NCBI GenBank assembly: GCA_026005075.1
Contig: BPKJ01000001.1
Location: 744,001 to 808,000 of the forward strand
Reading direction: 5' to 3'
DNA from: Lysobacteraceae bacterium
GTDB taxonomy: Bacteria; Pseudomonadota; Gammaproteobacteria; Xanthomonadales; Xanthomonadaceae
Length of the DNA stretch: 64,000 nucleotides
Part shown: piece after piece, positions 1 through 11,584 of the stretch
How the letters are laid out: the number at the start of each line of letters is the position of its first letter
Position numbering within the stretch: position 1 is the first letter of the stretch
Made by a program: the position numbers and the translations under genes
Notes under the pieces: model-generated
What the model was told of the DNA's origin: nothing
Seen by the model: the letters and a program-made list of their open reading frames with translations, nothing else
Databases searched by the model: none

Positions 1-6
1 GTGCGC

Positions 7-1731
<1,725 letters not shown>

Positions 1732-1846
1732 GGCGGGGCCTCCGGGTCGGCAGCGGGCGTCCTGGCGCACAGGCTGCACCCACGGCCTCCGGTCGTGCGA
1801 CCGCGCCTCGTCCTGGCGAGCCCGTGCCGCGGCGGAACGAAGGCCA

Positions 1847-2752
1847 TCAGCCCAGCCATGCATGCCAGCCGAGCAGGGTGAGCAGCGAGAGCGGGATGCC
1901 GAATCCGACCAGGGCGGCGGCCAGTCCGGGAGCGAGGCGGTGCGAGACCGCCAAAGCGCTGGCGGTGATCATCGGCGCCATGCCCGACTCCAGCACCGCC
2001 GCCTCGCGCATCGGTGAAGGCAGCTCCAGCACCCAGGCAAGACCCAGCGCCAGCGCCGGCAGCAGCATCAGCTTCGCGGTCAGCCCGAAGGCGAGCAGGC
2101 CGCGCTCGCGCCTCGGCAGGCGCAGGCGCACCGTAAGCCCGATGGCCAGCGTCACCACCGGAAGCAGGGCATCGGCGAGCCGTGCCAGAAGGCGTTCGAG
2201 CAGGGGGTGCGGCTCGGCCGGCATCACCGTCAAGGCCAGGATCAGGGCGAGGAAGGGTGGAAAGCGCAGCACGCGAGCGGCGAGGCCCCCAAGGCTCGGG
2301 GCCACGTCCCCGCCGTGGCGGGCGAGCACCCACATCCCCCAGCTGCTGAGGATCAGGAAGCTGCCGAACTGGTCGTAGGCGACCGCATACGGCAGTGCCC
2401 TCGCCCCCAGCAGGGCCTCGGTCAGCGGATAGCCGAGAAACGAGGTATTGCCCAGCGGAATGCACAAAAGGAGTACCGCTTTCTCGTCCGGGCGCAGGCC
2501 GGCCAGACGATCGAGCAGGGCGACCAGCGCCACGCTCGCCAGCAGCAGCAGCCAGGGGACCAGCGCGAGCCCGAGCAGGCTGGCGTCCAGGGCCAGCTTG
2601 GGCGCGAAGCGCAACACCGCCGCCGGCAGGCAAACGTTCAGCGCGAACAGGTTGAGCACCTCGGCGCTGTGGGCCGGAAGCGCTTCCAGCCGGGCACAGA
2701 GGTAGCCGGCGGCCATCATCAGGACGATCAGCAGGATGGCGTCGAGGGCCAT
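1847..2752 (-). CDS. AEC (auxin efflux carrier) family permease
   Basis: A 301-residue inner-membrane protein with about ten hydrophobic segments and very short loops, matching the AEC/BASS-fold transporter family. Members export or import small organic acids and amino acids, but substrate cannot be read from sequence. Conserved-looking features are the N-terminal NVCLPAAVLRF segment and the CIPLGNTSFLGYP stretch around residues 95-110. The ATG at 2752 puts the first transmembrane segment directly at the N terminus. It lies 36 bases downstream of the RraA-like gene on the same strand and 115 bases upstream of the gamma-glutamyltransferase gene, so co-transcription is possible. Confidence 0.85.
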   Translation of the reverse strand: MALDAILLIVLMMAAGYLCARLEALPAHSAEVLNLFALNVCLPAAVLRFAPKLALDASLLGLALVPWLLLLASVALVALLDRLAGLRPDEKAVLLLCIPLGNTSFLGYPLTEALLGARALPYAVAYDQFGSFLILSSWGMWVLARHGGDVAPSLGGLAARVLRFPPFLALILALTVMPAEPHPLLERLLARLADALLPVVTLAIGLTVRLRLPRRERGLLAFGLTAKLMLLPALALGLAWVLELPSPMREAAVLESGMAPMITASALAVSHRLAPGLAAALVGFGIPLSLLTLLGWHAWLG

Positions 2753-2788
2753 GGGAAACGCCGTCCCCGTCGCGCGCGGAGGCGGCGG

Positions 2789-3301
2789 TCAGGCGCCGCC
2801 GCCCGCCGCGTCCGGGCCCGGCAGGCAGAGCGGCGTCGGGCTGATCAGGATGCCGTCCTCGTCGGCGTACAGCCATGCCCCCGGGGCGATGGACACCCCG
2901 GCCACCTCCACGACGACGTCGGCAAGCCCGCCATGGCTGCCCTTGGCGCTCTTGCGCGGGTGGCTGGCGAGCGCGCGCACGCCAAGGTCCAGCGCACGCA
3001 GCTCGGCGACGTCGCGAACGCAGCCGTTGACCACGATCCCGGCCCAGCCGTTGCGGACCGCGAGCAAACCCAGCTGCCCACCGACCAGGGCGCAACGCAG
3101 CGAGCCGCCGCCATCGACCACCAGCACCGCGCCCGCACCGGGGCGCTCCAGCGTGCTGCGCACCAGCGCATTGTCCTCGAACACCTTGAGCGTGCGCACC
3201 GGCCCGGCAAAACGCGGCCGTCCACCGAAATCCCGAAATCGCGGAGCGAGGATCGGGCAGGCGGGATGGGCATCGGACAGGTCGGCAACGGCGGGCAGCA
3301 T
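2789..3301 (-). CDS. rraA: RraA family protein (regulator of RNase E activity)
   Basis: A 170-residue RraA-fold protein. In E. coli RraA binds RNase E and inhibits RNA decay; close homologues elsewhere are metal-dependent HMG/CHA-type aldolases. The sequence follows E. coli RraA closely: [20 protein letters not shown] near residues 23-45, [17 protein letters not shown] near 60-76, the [13 protein letters not shown] segment, and [11 protein letters not shown] near the C terminus. The ATG at 3301 has GAGGAG about 8 bases upstream, which rejects a longer frame to 3466. The protein is full length. It is followed by the AEC permease and lies downstream of clsC. Confidence 0.88.
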   Translation of the reverse strand: MLPAVADLSDAHPACPILAPRFRDFGGRPRFAGPVRTLKVFEDNALVRSTLERPGAGAVLVVDGGGSLRCALVGGQLGLLAVRNGWAGIVVNGCVRDVAELRALDLGVRALASHPRKSAKGSHGGLADVVVEVAGVSIAPGAWLYADEDGILISPTPLCLPGPDAAGGGA

Positions 3302-3353
3302 CGCAAGGTCTCCTCGACGGATGGGAACGGCTCGTGTGGCCGCAGGGATCATG

Positions 3354-5213
3354 CTAGAGGATGGGCGCGAGCCCGGCACCAAAGGCGGTGAGGATGCGCG
3401 TCGAGAGCGACTTGCCGCCGAGCTCGACCTCCGGGAAGTCACCCACCGGCCGGTAGCATTCCGCAAACCGCGGATCGGTGTAGGGGACGGGTTCGCAGCC
3501 GGGCAACAGGTCCCAGCTGGTCGCGTAGCGCCACGGCCACAGGTCGAACAGCGGCAGCTTCTCCGACAGCTTGGCCAGCGAGTAGCTCAGGCCTCGCAGC
3601 AGCCTCGGCCGCGGCCGGGGCGCGATGGTCCAGGCGTTGCCGGGCTCGGTATCGCGCAGGATGCTCGCCTCGAGCAGGGCCGCGAAGCGCGCATCCCGCA
3701 CCAGCACGAAGCTCTCGGTGTTGAGACGGTCCGAGCGCGGGTCGAAGTTGTGGGTGCCGACCAGGGCCAGCCGCCGGTCGATCACCAGCGACTTGGCGTG
3801 GAGGCCGACCCGCATGCCCGCCTGGCGGAGCGGCAAGGGGCCGCGTCGCGCCGCCGACCCCCAGCCGCTGGCGAAGGCACGGCGCGACTCGCTGGCCCGT
3901 GCACCCAGCACCGCGGCGCTGCCGTCCCAGGCCGCGGACAGCTCGACCGGAGCCCAGGCGGGGTAGGGCTTGTACTCGTGGATGCGGAAGCCGAACTCGC
4001 GCAGGTAACGCCGCTTGTACTTGTGCGAGAGCGCGTACACCGGGAACGCATCGGTCGCGGCGAGGCTGTTGGTGGAGACCACGACCACCGGTGGCTGCGG
4101 CCGTCGCCGCAGGGCGCGGAACTGGCGCTGCGCCTCGCGCGAGAACACGAGATAGGGGGTCTGCAGGACCACGCTGCGCTGCGCCTCGGCGAGCAGCCCA
4201 TGCAGGCTTTCGGCGAGGGCGCGCTCCTCGCGGCTGTTGCGCTCCAGGGGCTTGTTCGGCAGGTCGGAGTAGAACTCCACCGCGCCCTCGATGCCAAGGC
4301 CCGGCTCGATCAGGCGTTGGCGCACGACGACCGCGCTGTCGGCCATGGCCGACAGGTCCAGCATGCGCTCGCCGCGCTGGATCCGTGCCGGCCGCAGCGG
4401 CAGGCGGTCGCGCTCGCGCAGGATCCGCCGCACGTCGCGCAGCGCCGCCGCGGGCACTGCCAGCGGATGGTTCCAGAAAGCCTCGAAGTTCGCCTCCATC
4501 CGCCCTGCCACCGGACCGAGGACGAGCAGGTCGCGGTCGCGGTAGTTGAAGCCGGGATCCCAGTCGAAATAGCGGTTCTGCACGTTGCGCCCGCCGGTGA
4601 TGGCCATCAGCCCGTCGACCAGCAGCAGCTTGTTGTGCATGCGCTGGTTGAAGCGCGTGAAGCAGCACAGGATGCCGGCCAGGAACTGCAGGCTGCCGGT
4701 GCGGGCCTGGCCGAAGGTGGGGTTGTAGAGGCGGATCTCGAGGTTGCGGTGGACGAGGGCGAGTTCGGCCAGCCGCACCGGATCGTCGACGGAGAACAGC
4801 TGGTCGACCAGCACCCGCACACGCACGCCGCGGCGCGCCGCGGCCACCAGCTCGCGCATGATCAGGATGCCGGCATCGTCCTCGGCATAGATGTAGGTCT
4901 GCAGGTCGATGCTGCGCCGGGCGCTGCGGATGAGGTGGACGCGCGCGAGCAGCGCATCCTGTCCCCACTCGAGCAGGGTGGCGTGGTGCCGGGCGGGCCT
5001 TGCCTCGGCGAGCCGGACGGCGAGGCGGCGCAAGTCCGAGTCGAGGGCGCAGCGGTCCTCGCGGTGGCAGGTGAGCGCCTCCGCTTGCCGCGGCTGCACC
5101 GCCTCGCTGGCCTTGCGGATTTCCTGCCGGGTCGGCATGCAACCGGCCACAAGGACCAGGGCCAGCCAGGCCACGGGCGCGAACCTGCGCGGACTCGAAC
5201 GCGCGCAGGCCAT
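3354..5213 (-). CDS. clsC: Phospholipase D-family lipoprotein, ClsC-like cardiolipin synthase
   Basis: A 619-residue protein with two phospholipase D catalytic motifs: H193-x-K195-x4-D200 in HNKLLLVD and H472-x-K474-x4-D479 in HAKSLVID, each followed by a GG/GT-H-N type segment. This matches ClsC (YmdC), which makes cardiolipin from phosphatidylglycerol and phosphatidylethanolamine. Unlike E. coli ClsC it begins with a lipoprotein signal (lipobox LVAGC, Cys25), so it should be anchored and periplasmic. E. coli ClsC needs a partner, YmdB; none is visible here. It starts 4 bases after the yceI stop, so it is probably co-translated with yceI and sixA. Confidence 0.87.
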   Translation of the reverse strand: MACARSSPRRFAPVAWLALVLVAGCMPTRQEIRKASEAVQPRQAEALTCHREDRCALDSDLRRLAVRLAEARPARHHATLLEWGQDALLARVHLIRSARRSIDLQTYIYAEDDAGILIMRELVAAARRGVRVRVLVDQLFSVDDPVRLAELALVHRNLEIRLYNPTFGQARTGSLQFLAGILCCFTRFNQRMHNKLLLVDGLMAITGGRNVQNRYFDWDPGFNYRDRDLLVLGPVAGRMEANFEAFWNHPLAVPAAALRDVRRILRERDRLPLRPARIQRGERMLDLSAMADSAVVVRQRLIEPGLGIEGAVEFYSDLPNKPLERNSREERALAESLHGLLAEAQRSVVLQTPYLVFSREAQRQFRALRRRPQPPVVVVSTNSLAATDAFPVYALSHKYKRRYLREFGFRIHEYKPYPAWAPVELSAAWDGSAAVLGARASESRRAFASGWGSAARRGPLPLRQAGMRVGLHAKSLVIDRRLALVGTHNFDPRSDRLNTESFVLVRDARFAALLEASILRDTEPGNAWTIAPRPRPRLLRGLSYSLAKLSEKLPLFDLWPWRYATSWDLLPGCEPVPYTDPRFAECYRPVGDFPEVELGGKSLSTRILTAFGAGLAPIL

Positions 5214-5217
5214 GCGC

Positions 5218-5808
5218 CTAGCCCTCCGCCCCCGCTGCGTCCACGGCCGGGAAAAAAACGACGTGCAGGCGCAAGCGGACCCGGTCGGAAACCGCCCAGC
5301 GGCGGGCGTCCATGCCGAAGCGGCTGCGCTCGACCTCGCCCTGCGCCTCCACCGGGCAGTCCAGCCCGGGGCGCGGGCAGCGCGCGGGCAGCACCTCGAA
5401 GCGGACCGGCTGGCGCACGCCACGCAGCACGAGCCAGCCCGGGAGCTCGCCCCCGTCGCGGAGCAGCGACTTGGCGACGTCCTCGGCCTCGAAACGAATC
5501 CACGGGTAGCGCTGGGCGTCGAAGAACTCCTCCGAGCGCGCCCAGCGGGCGTGGTCCGGCTGGCGCATGACCAGGCTCTGCACCGCGACCTGGACGTGGA
5601 TCCGGTAATGTCCGGGGGAGGTCTGCCTGAGCTCGCCCTGGAGGTAGTCGAAACGCCCCTCGATGCGACGCAGCAGGAAGACCCGGACGCCGAACTCGGC
5701 ACGTGAATGCGCCGGATCGATCCGCATCACCGCCTGGGCCTGGCCCTCGGCCGGGCCGAGACCGGCCAGCGCGGCCAGCAGCAGACCCGAACAGACCCTC
5801 AGGGCCAC
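5218..5808 (-). CDS. YceI family periplasmic lipid-binding protein (copy 1)
   Basis: A 196-residue YceI-family lipocalin-like protein with an N-terminal signal (hydrophobic VCSGLLLAALAGL, then cleavage near EGQAQA). Family hallmarks are DPAHSRAEFGVRVFLLRRIEGRF at the start of the mature chain, the SEEFFDAQRYPWIRFEAEDV segment and the RFGMDARRWAVSDRVRL ending. YceI proteins bind polyisoprenoid lipids in a beta barrel; the physiological cargo here is unknown. The only plausible start is GTG at 5808, overlapping the sixA stop by 10 bases; no strong ribosome-binding site is visible, consistent with translational coupling. A second YceI gene lies at about 44 kb. Confidence 0.82.
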   Translation of the reverse strand: MALRVCSGLLLAALAGLGPAEGQAQAVMRIDPAHSRAEFGVRVFLLRRIEGRFDYLQGELRQTSPGHYRIHVQVAVQSLVMRQPDHARWARSEEFFDAQRYPWIRFEAEDVAKSLLRDGGELPGWLVLRGVRQPVRFEVLPARCPRPGLDCPVEAQGEVERSRFGMDARRWAVSDRVRLRLHVVFFPAVDAAGAEG

Positions 5809-6281
5809 CAGAACGCGACCAGCCGACCGCGGCCTGGCTCGATCGGGGCATCCTGCGGCAGCTCGATCTCGGCGATCGCGGCCGGCGGCATGCCGCGCGC
5901 GTCGCCGCTGCGGCCGCTGCAAAGCAGGGCGACGAGGCGCTCCAGCCCCGGGTTGTGGCCGACCACGAGGAGCGAGCCCGCGCCGCGGTGCCGCTCGATC
6001 ACCTCGATCAGCACGCCCGGCGAGGCCTCGTAGATCGCCGGCTCCTCGCGGGTATCGAGGTAGCCGCTGCGATCCAGCAGCCGGGCGAGGGTCTGCCGGG
6101 TGCGGCGGGCGGGCGAGCACAGGGCACGGGCCGGCCATCCGCGCCCGGCAAGCCAGGCCGCTGCCGCCTCGGCCTCGGCCTCGCCGGTGGCGGAAAGCGG
6201 CCGTTCGAGGTCGGACTGCCCCGGCGCCGCCGGTTCGGCATGGGCGTGGCGCAGCAGCAGCAGCCGCAGCGGTTCGCTCAC
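5799..6281 (-). CDS. sixA: Phosphohistidine phosphatase SixA
   Basis: A 160-residue histidine phosphatase. The N-terminal LLLLRHAHAE contains the catalytic RH motif, and VVGHNPGLERL carries the second conserved histidine, as in SixA, which removes phosphate from histidine of phosphorelay HPt domains and of PtsN-type phosphotransfer proteins. Length agrees with E. coli SixA (161). It starts with GTG, and this codon overlaps the TGA of the upstream protease gene in a GTGA junction (6278-6281), a typical translational coupling arrangement. It then overlaps yceI by 10 bases. A hydrolytic house-cleaning role is known for the family; its link to a secreted protease is unexplained. Confidence 0.9.
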   Translation of the reverse strand: MSEPLRLLLLRHAHAEPAAPGQSDLERPLSATGEAEAEAAAAWLAGRGWPARALCSPARRTRQTLARLLDRSGYLDTREEPAIYEASPGVLIEVIERHRGAGSLLVVGHNPGLERLVALLCSGRSGDARGMPPAAIAEIELPQDAPIEPGRGRLVAFWWP

Positions 6282-9200
6282 GGCTGCGGCTCCGCGATCG
6301 GCTGGATCGGGATCGCATTGCGGATCCAGCTCCCGCTCAGCGGCGCCGGCAGGCTGATCGAGGTCGACAGCGTCGCGCTGGAGCGCGAGGCACCGTACTG
6401 GATGCTCAGCGAGCCCGCCGCCTTGGGCCGGTCCTGGGCATCGGCGTACCACGGGCAACCCGGGCAATGGGTCTCGTAGGCCGAGAGCGCGACCGTGCCG
6501 GAACCGGTGCCGTTCTTGTCGCCAACGACCCAGCGCGGCAGGCCCGAGGCATCGAACACGTAGGTGGCGAAGAACTCGAAGTCGCTGCTGCCCAGATCGA
6601 GACTCTCGATGGCCAGACCCCAACCGTCCTCCGCCGGGTGGAACCAGGCCTGGGTGTGGTTCTGGGCCGCGAAGGGCAGGCCCTGGGTGGCGTCCATGCG
6701 CTCGATGCCGGCGCTGCCGTCGGTGAAACGCCATGCCAGCAGCAGGCTGTCGGCATCCACCTGACCGATCCACGCCCGGCCCAGCTGCTGGGTCTGGGTG
6801 GCGAAGCCGCTGCCCGCGGTCTGGCTCACCCTGGCCAGCGGCACCTCGCCGGCCTGACGGTCGACCTCGCCGGCCACCAGGTACCACAGCGGCCTGGCCT
6901 GGGCGTCGGCGGTGTACCACAGGCCGCCGAAGAACTGGCGCCCGTCGCCCTGCTCGTAGAGGTAGCCGTTCATGCCGTTGCCGGGACGCGCGCCGTTGAA
7001 ATACAGGCCGCGCCGCGGCTGGCTCACCGGGGCCGCGAGCATCGGGCAGCTGGTGACGACGTTGCAGCTGGAGGCGACGCTGCCGCTGAACACGCCCCCC
7101 AGCCCGAAGCTGGAACGCAGGCCATCGGTGCTGCCGACGTAGTCGAGGCCGAAGCCGCTGCCGCAGGCCGCAGCACGGTCGACCTCCATGACCACGGACA
7201 CGGTCTCGGCCTGCCCCGCCGCCAGCGGCCCGACGGCCACCACGGCCTGGGGCAGCCTGAGCGCCTGCCTTGTCTCGGGCTGCGCGCCCGGGGCAAAGGC
7301 GCAATAGGCGCGTCCCGCGGCGACGCTGTCCGCGGTGTTGCAGGCGAACTGGAAGGGGTCGGCGCCGGCGGCGTCGATCAGGCCAAGGGTGGCCGAGGCG
7401 CCGTTGGACGGGTCCGGTCGCCGGTACTGGTAGACCACCTGCCCGGTGTTCTCGTAGACCACCGCCTGGAAGCTCGCATCGCCCTGCGGCGTGCTGCCGG
7501 TATAGGCCGCCATGCCATCCCACTGGAAGACGTGGCAGCCCTGCTCGCCGCCGACCTCGGCCGGACGTGGGCAGCTCGTGAAATGGCGGTAGCGCAGGCC
7601 GCCGCCGGCGGCGACCACGAGGTCGTCGTGGAGGACCCGGAGCTGGGCCCCCCGGGTGCCGCCGAGGCCGCTGCAGACGTTGCCGAAGGCGCCCCCGTCC
7701 TCGGCCGTGTCGAAGGAGACATAGCCGTTGGTCGACATCACCGCCTGGGTGTAGCGCTGGCCGTAAAGCAGCACCCCCTGGCCGCCGAGCACGATCGGAT
7801 CGACGGTGCGCGCGTCGTCGTTGTCACCGAAGCCGTTGCCCTCGACGTCGCGGGTCGGCAGGGCGGGCACCGCGAAGGCACCGCTGGCGAGGTCGATGAA
7901 GGCGTAGGGGCAGGACCCGGCCTGCGCGGTGCCGCGGTAGCCGAAACCGTTGGGCCCCAGCTCGAGGCCGCCGGACGCCAGCGGATCGGCCGCGAACAGC
8001 GCATGCCCCGCCGCCAGCGCGGCGTTGCCTCCGTTGCTCAGCCGCACCGGGATGCTCCAGCGCTCGCCGGGATCGAACTCGGCATCGCCGTCCCCGCAGA
8101 CCTGGGTCGCGCTACCGGCCTGGCTGGCGGTCAGCACCGGGCCACGCACGCTCAGGCTGCGTTGCGCGACGCTGACCGAGCCGTTGGCGTCGGTCGCGCG
8201 GACGGACACCGTCAGGCTGGCACCGGCCGGCACCGAGAAACGCACGTTCGCCTCGCTGCCGCTACGTTCGTACAGGCCATCGCCGTTCACGTCCCACTCG
8301 TACACGTAGGGCGCCGTGCCGCCGCCCGGCTGGGCGGTGACGCTGACCAGGTCGCCGGCCTCGGCACCGCTGGCGAAGGCGGGCGAGTCGAGCGCCAGCG
8401 GGAAGGCGGCGAGCGAATCCAGCCCGTCGAGCGCCAGCGGGTTGGTGCCGAGCGGATCGAGGTGGTCACGCATGCGCGTGGTCGAGCTGCCCAGCCCGTC
8501 CCAGGCGTGGAAGAGGCCGCCGTACTCGTCGTTCAGCGACGCAGGCCCCACGCCGCAGGCGGAGGCACCGCCGGACAGCACGCCCACCACCCGGCGCTCC
8601 GCATTGAACAGCGGCGACCCCGAGGATCCGGGCTCGGTGACACTGGGCGGCAGGCTGCTGGGGGGCGGCTGGATGTTCGGCAGCAGCGGCGGGGTGGGAT
8701 CCCAGTTGGCGCGGAAGTGCACGCCGCTGGCCTGACCGATGCTGCTGAGGGTGAGCGGAGACTCGACGAAGGTGATGCGCTTCTCGTGCCCTGCCGGGTG
8801 GTGGATCGAGGCGCAGAGCCCGGCGGTGGCGGACGGATCGGCGGGCGCGGCGCAGTTCTGCTCGGGCGGGCGGCGGTCCCAGCCCGCCCAGTAGAGCTCG
8901 AAGTCGTTGCCCGCCGGCGGCGTGGCCAGTTCGATCAGGGTCCAGTCCGAACGCGAACCCGGCGTCCCCGAGCCCGAGAACGGGCTGTCGGTCGCGGCGA
9001 GGAAGCGCAGGCCCTGCGAGGTCCGCGAGGACGGGCGGGGCTGGGACTGTCCGCTCTCCGCCGAACCCGGGGTGCGGCAGGTCGGCGACTCGTAGCGCCA
9101 GTAGACCACCGAACTGGCCGCCGCCTCCTGCGAGTTGACCGAGCAATGGGTGGCGGTGGCGAACAGCATCCGCTGGTCGCGCGCGGTGTTGTTGAGCAGC

Positions 9201-9898
9201 ACGCCCGAGCACAGCCCGGTGCCGCCGATGACGATCGCGCCGGTGGCGCGGCGCGGCTGGTTCCAGGGGTCGGTGCTGGCAAGGCAGGCCACGTCGGTGT
9301 TGCAGGAGCCGGACTTGCAGGCCTTGGACACGGCACCGAAGCCGCGGTAGCCCTGGGCCACCCGTGCCAGCGACAGCTCCAGCCTGGGCTTGGCTCCGGG
9401 CGGGAGCGTGACCCGGACCAGGGCACGATCGCTCATCAGCACCGGCGTCCACAGCTGGCCGTGCGCGAGCCGGTCGGCCGCGGTGTAGGGCCCGAGCCGG
9501 TCGCTGCCGTCGGCGGCGAGGATCTCCAGCCGCGCGCCCTCGGGCAGCTCGAAGCGGTCGAAGCCGAAGCTGAGGTGGGTGGCCTCGACCGCCTCCACCG
9601 CCAGCTCCCAGACCCAGCGGCCTTTCTCGTCACGCCGCCAGCTCCCGGCCGAATCCGGCCGCACGGCGAGGTCATGGCCGACCGCGATGCGTTGCGGCAC
9701 CCCGCTGAGCTTGTCGGTGAAGGCATCCTCCTCGGCCAGGCGGTCGATGGGCAGGGCATCGAAGTGCAATCGATCGGCGGCCGCGAAGGCCTTGGCCACC
9801 GCATCGGCATCCTCCGCCGAAGCCGAGGCCGCGGCGGCGGCCGGCAGGACAGGGACGAGGCCGGCCAGGAGGCCGAGCAGGAGCAGACGGGCGGACAT
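6278..9898 (-). CDS. Secreted trypsin-like serine endopeptidase with PKD-like and tandem C-terminal modules
   Basis: About 1,206 residues, with a signal peptide ending in Ala-rich sequence near residue 25. The catalytic triad of an S1-type (lysyl endopeptidase-like) protease is visible: ATHC (His about 253), SDWTLIEL (Asp about 320) and EPGSSGSP (Ser about 428). A PKD-like beta domain covers about 515-588 (YEWDVNGDG), then a long beta-rich region, and two related modules at about 963-1015 and 1085-1130 sharing the pattern aromatic-x-P-x-GxG...F/Y-D/A-x-G/A-P-W-Y/V-V. The second ATG (9898) has GGAG 6 bases upstream; the first (9904) has it only 1 base away. Residue numbers are counted from 9904. 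It probably degrades extracellular protein. Confidence 0.85.
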   Translation of the reverse strand: MSARLLLLGLLAGLVPVLPAAAAASASAEDADAVAKAFAAADRLHFDALPIDRLAEEDAFTDKLSGVPQRIAVGHDLAVRPDSAGSWRRDEKGRWVWELAVEAVEATHLSFGFDRFELPEGARLEILAADGSDRLGPYTAADRLAHGQLWTPVLMSDRALVRVTLPPGAKPRLELSLARVAQGYRGFGAVSKACKSGSCNTDVACLASTDPWNQPRRATGAIVIGGTGLCSGVLLNNTARDQRMLFATATHCSVNSQEAAASSVVYWRYESPTCRTPGSAESGQSQPRPSSRTSQGLRFLAATDSPFSGSGTPGSRSDWTLIELATPPAGNDFELYWAGWDRRPPEQNCAAPADPSATAGLCASIHHPAGHEKRITFVESPLTLSSIGQASGVHFRANWDPTPPLLPNIQPPPSSLPPSVTEPGSSGSPLFNAERRVVGVLSGGASACGVGPASLNDEYGGLFHAWDGLGSSTTRMRDHLDPLGTNPLALDGLDSLAAFPLALDSPAFASGAEAGDLVSVTAQPGGGTAPYVYEWDVNGDGLYERSGSEANVRFSVPAGASLTVSVRATDANGSVSVAQRSLSVRGPVLTASQAGSATQVCGDGDAEFDPGERWSIPVRLSNGGNAALAAGHALFAADPLASGGLELGPNGFGYRGTAQAGSCPYAFIDLASGAFAVPALPTRDVEGNGFGDNDDARTVDPIVLGGQGVLLYGQRYTQAVMSTNGYVSFDTAEDGGAFGNVCSGLGGTRGAQLRVLHDDLVVAAGGGLRYRHFTSCPRPAEVGGEQGCHVFQWDGMAAYTGSTPQGDASFQAVVYENTGQVVYQYRRPDPSNGASATLGLIDAAGADPFQFACNTADSVAAGRAYCAFAPGAQPETRQALRLPQAVVAVGPLAAGQAETVSVVMEVDRAAACGSGFGLDYVGSTDGLRSSFGLGGVFSGSVASSCNVVTSCPMLAAPVSQPRRGLYFNGARPGNGMNGYLYEQGDGRQFFGGLWYTADAQARPLWYLVAGEVDRQAGEVPLARVSQTAGSGFATQTQQLGRAWIGQVDADSLLLAWRFTDGSAGIERMDATQGLPFAAQNHTQAWFHPAEDGWGLAIESLDLGSSDFEFFATYVFDASGLPRWVVGDKNGTGSGTVALSAYETHCPGCPWYADAQDRPKAAGSLSIQYGASRSSATLSTSISLPAPLSGSWIRNAIPIQPIAEPQP

Positions 9899-10008
9899 GG
9901 TCATCTCCGATCGGGCGTGATGCCGGGATGATAGTCCACCCGGGTCACGGCCGCGTCGCGGGCGCGTCGCACTGTGCCGCCCGCCCGCGGCATGCGAGAC
10001 TTCCCGCC

Positions 10009-11487
10009 ATGTTCGACGCCCACGACCTCGCGGTGCTGGTTCGCTCCGGCACGCCCCTGATCGTCATCGACACCCACGAGGAGCCCGCGCTGGAGGATGC
10101 GCTGAGGCGCGTCGTCGGCGAGCTGTTCCGGCCGCTGTTCCGCTGGAGCATCACCGATGGACTGCACCGTCTGGACCTCGACGACGAGGACGTTCCGCCC
10201 TGCAACGACAGCAGCCTGGTGCTCGACTTCCTGCACCGCCACCCGCAGCGCGCGATCTGGCTGCTCTGCGATTTCAGCCCCTACCTGCGCTACGCCGCCA
10301 ACCAGCGCCGCCTGCGCGAGGTGGCCCTGGGACGGACGCGCGAGCCGCAGACGGTGATCCTGGCCAGCGGGCGCAACGAGATCCCGGAAGAGCTCGCCGA
10401 CCTCGTCACCCGCTACGAGGTGCGCCTGCCGGACGAGGCGGCCCTGACGAGGATCCTCCGCGAGGAGGTCTTCGCCCACTCGCGCGGGCACGGCGGACGC
10501 CGGGTCGAGGTCGACGCCCAGGCGCAGCGTGCGCTGGTTCGCAGCCTGCTGGGCCTGTCCGTCACCGATGCGCGCCGCATCCTCCGCCAGCAGGTGCTGA
10601 TCGACGGCCGGATCGACGCTGGCGACGTGGCCGCGGTGCAGCAGGCCAAGTTCCGCCTCCTCGACCGCAAGGGCGTGCTCCACTACGAACCCGACTGCGG
10701 CGATTTCGACCGTGTCGCCGGGCTGACCCGGCTCAAGGACTGGATCGCGCAGCGGCGCGTGGTCTTCGTCGCCGACCGCCCGCCGAAGGGGCTGGAGCCG
10801 CCGCGCGGCGTGCTGCTGCTGGGCGTGCAGGGCTGCGGAAAGAGCCTCGCCGCCAAGGCCATCGCTGCCGGCTTCGGCGTGCCGCTGCTGCGGCTGGATC
10901 TCGGCGCGGTCTACGACAAGTACCATGGCGAGTCCGAACGCAACATCCGCGAGGCCTTGAAGACGGCCGAGGCGATGGCGCCCTGCGTGCTCTGGTGCGA
11001 CGAGATCGAGAAGGGCCTCGCCACCTCCGACAGCGACGACGGCGTCTCCCGGCGCGTGCTCGGCACCCTGCTGACCTGGATGAGCGAGCGCCGCCGTCCA
11101 GTGTTTCTGGTCGCCACCGCCAACGATGTCAGCCGCCTGCCGCCGGAGTTCCTGCGCAAGGGCCGCTTCGACGAGATCTTCTTCGTCGACCTGCCCGCTG
11201 CCGACGCCCGCCGGCAGGCCTTCCGCATCCACCTCGAACGCCGCGAGCAGGCGCTCGACGATTTCGACCTCGAGGCCCTCGCCGCAGCCAGCGAGGGCTT
11301 CTCCGGCGCCGAGATCGAGCAGGCCGTGGTGAGCGCCCTCTATGCCGCGCACGCCGAGGGCCGCGGACTCGACCAGGCCCACCTGCTGGCCGCTCTGCAC
11401 GGCACCCGGCCGCTGTCGGTGCTGATGGCCGAACGGGTCGAGGGCCTGCGCGCCTGGGCACGGGAACGCTGCGTGCCGGCCGATTGA
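10009..11487 (+). CDS. Ycf46-like AAA+ ATPase
   Basis: A 492-residue AAA+ ATPase of the Ycf46 type. Residues 1-230 form a helical/RecA-like N-terminal region (LIVIDTHEEPALEDALRRV; WLLCDFSPYL) typical of this family. The AAA module starts near 240, with Walker A GVQGCGKS at about 272-279, a WCDEIEKG Walker B near 330, and the sensor region VATANDVSRLPPEFLRKGRFDE with arginine finger. The lid continues to residue 492. No protease or membrane segment is present, unlike FtsH. In cyanobacteria a Ycf46 homologue is linked to CO2 responses; bacterial function is otherwise unknown. It is divergent from the protease gene, with 110 bases between. Confidence 0.85.
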   Translation: MFDAHDLAVLVRSGTPLIVIDTHEEPALEDALRRVVGELFRPLFRWSITDGLHRLDLDDEDVPPCNDSSLVLDFLHRHPQRAIWLLCDFSPYLRYAANQRRLREVALGRTREPQTVILASGRNEIPEELADLVTRYEVRLPDEAALTRILREEVFAHSRGHGGRRVEVDAQAQRALVRSLLGLSVTDARRILRQQVLIDGRIDAGDVAAVQQAKFRLLDRKGVLHYEPDCGDFDRVAGLTRLKDWIAQRRVVFVADRPPKGLEPPRGVLLLGVQGCGKSLAAKAIAAGFGVPLLRLDLGAVYDKYHGESERNIREALKTAEAMAPCVLWCDEIEKGLATSDSDDGVSRRVLGTLLTWMSERRRPVFLVATANDVSRLPPEFLRKGRFDEIFFVDLPAADARRQAFRIHLERREQALDDFDLEALAAASEGFSGAEIEQAVVSALYAAHAEGRGLDQAHLLAALHGTRPLSVLMAERVEGLRAWARERCVPAD

Positions 11488-11584
11488 GCCGATCGACCCG
11501 GCCCGCAGGCTCTGCTGCAGTGCAGCGGGCAGCGGGCGCGTGGCTCTGCAAGACTGGCGGTCTGTCCAAGGGGAGGAGTCCGTC

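Noticed and set aside
5663-9931. A 1,422-codon open frame on the plus strand
   Set aside because: It runs antisense to the protease, sixA and yceI and has no recognisable domain; shadow of GC-rich coding sequence.
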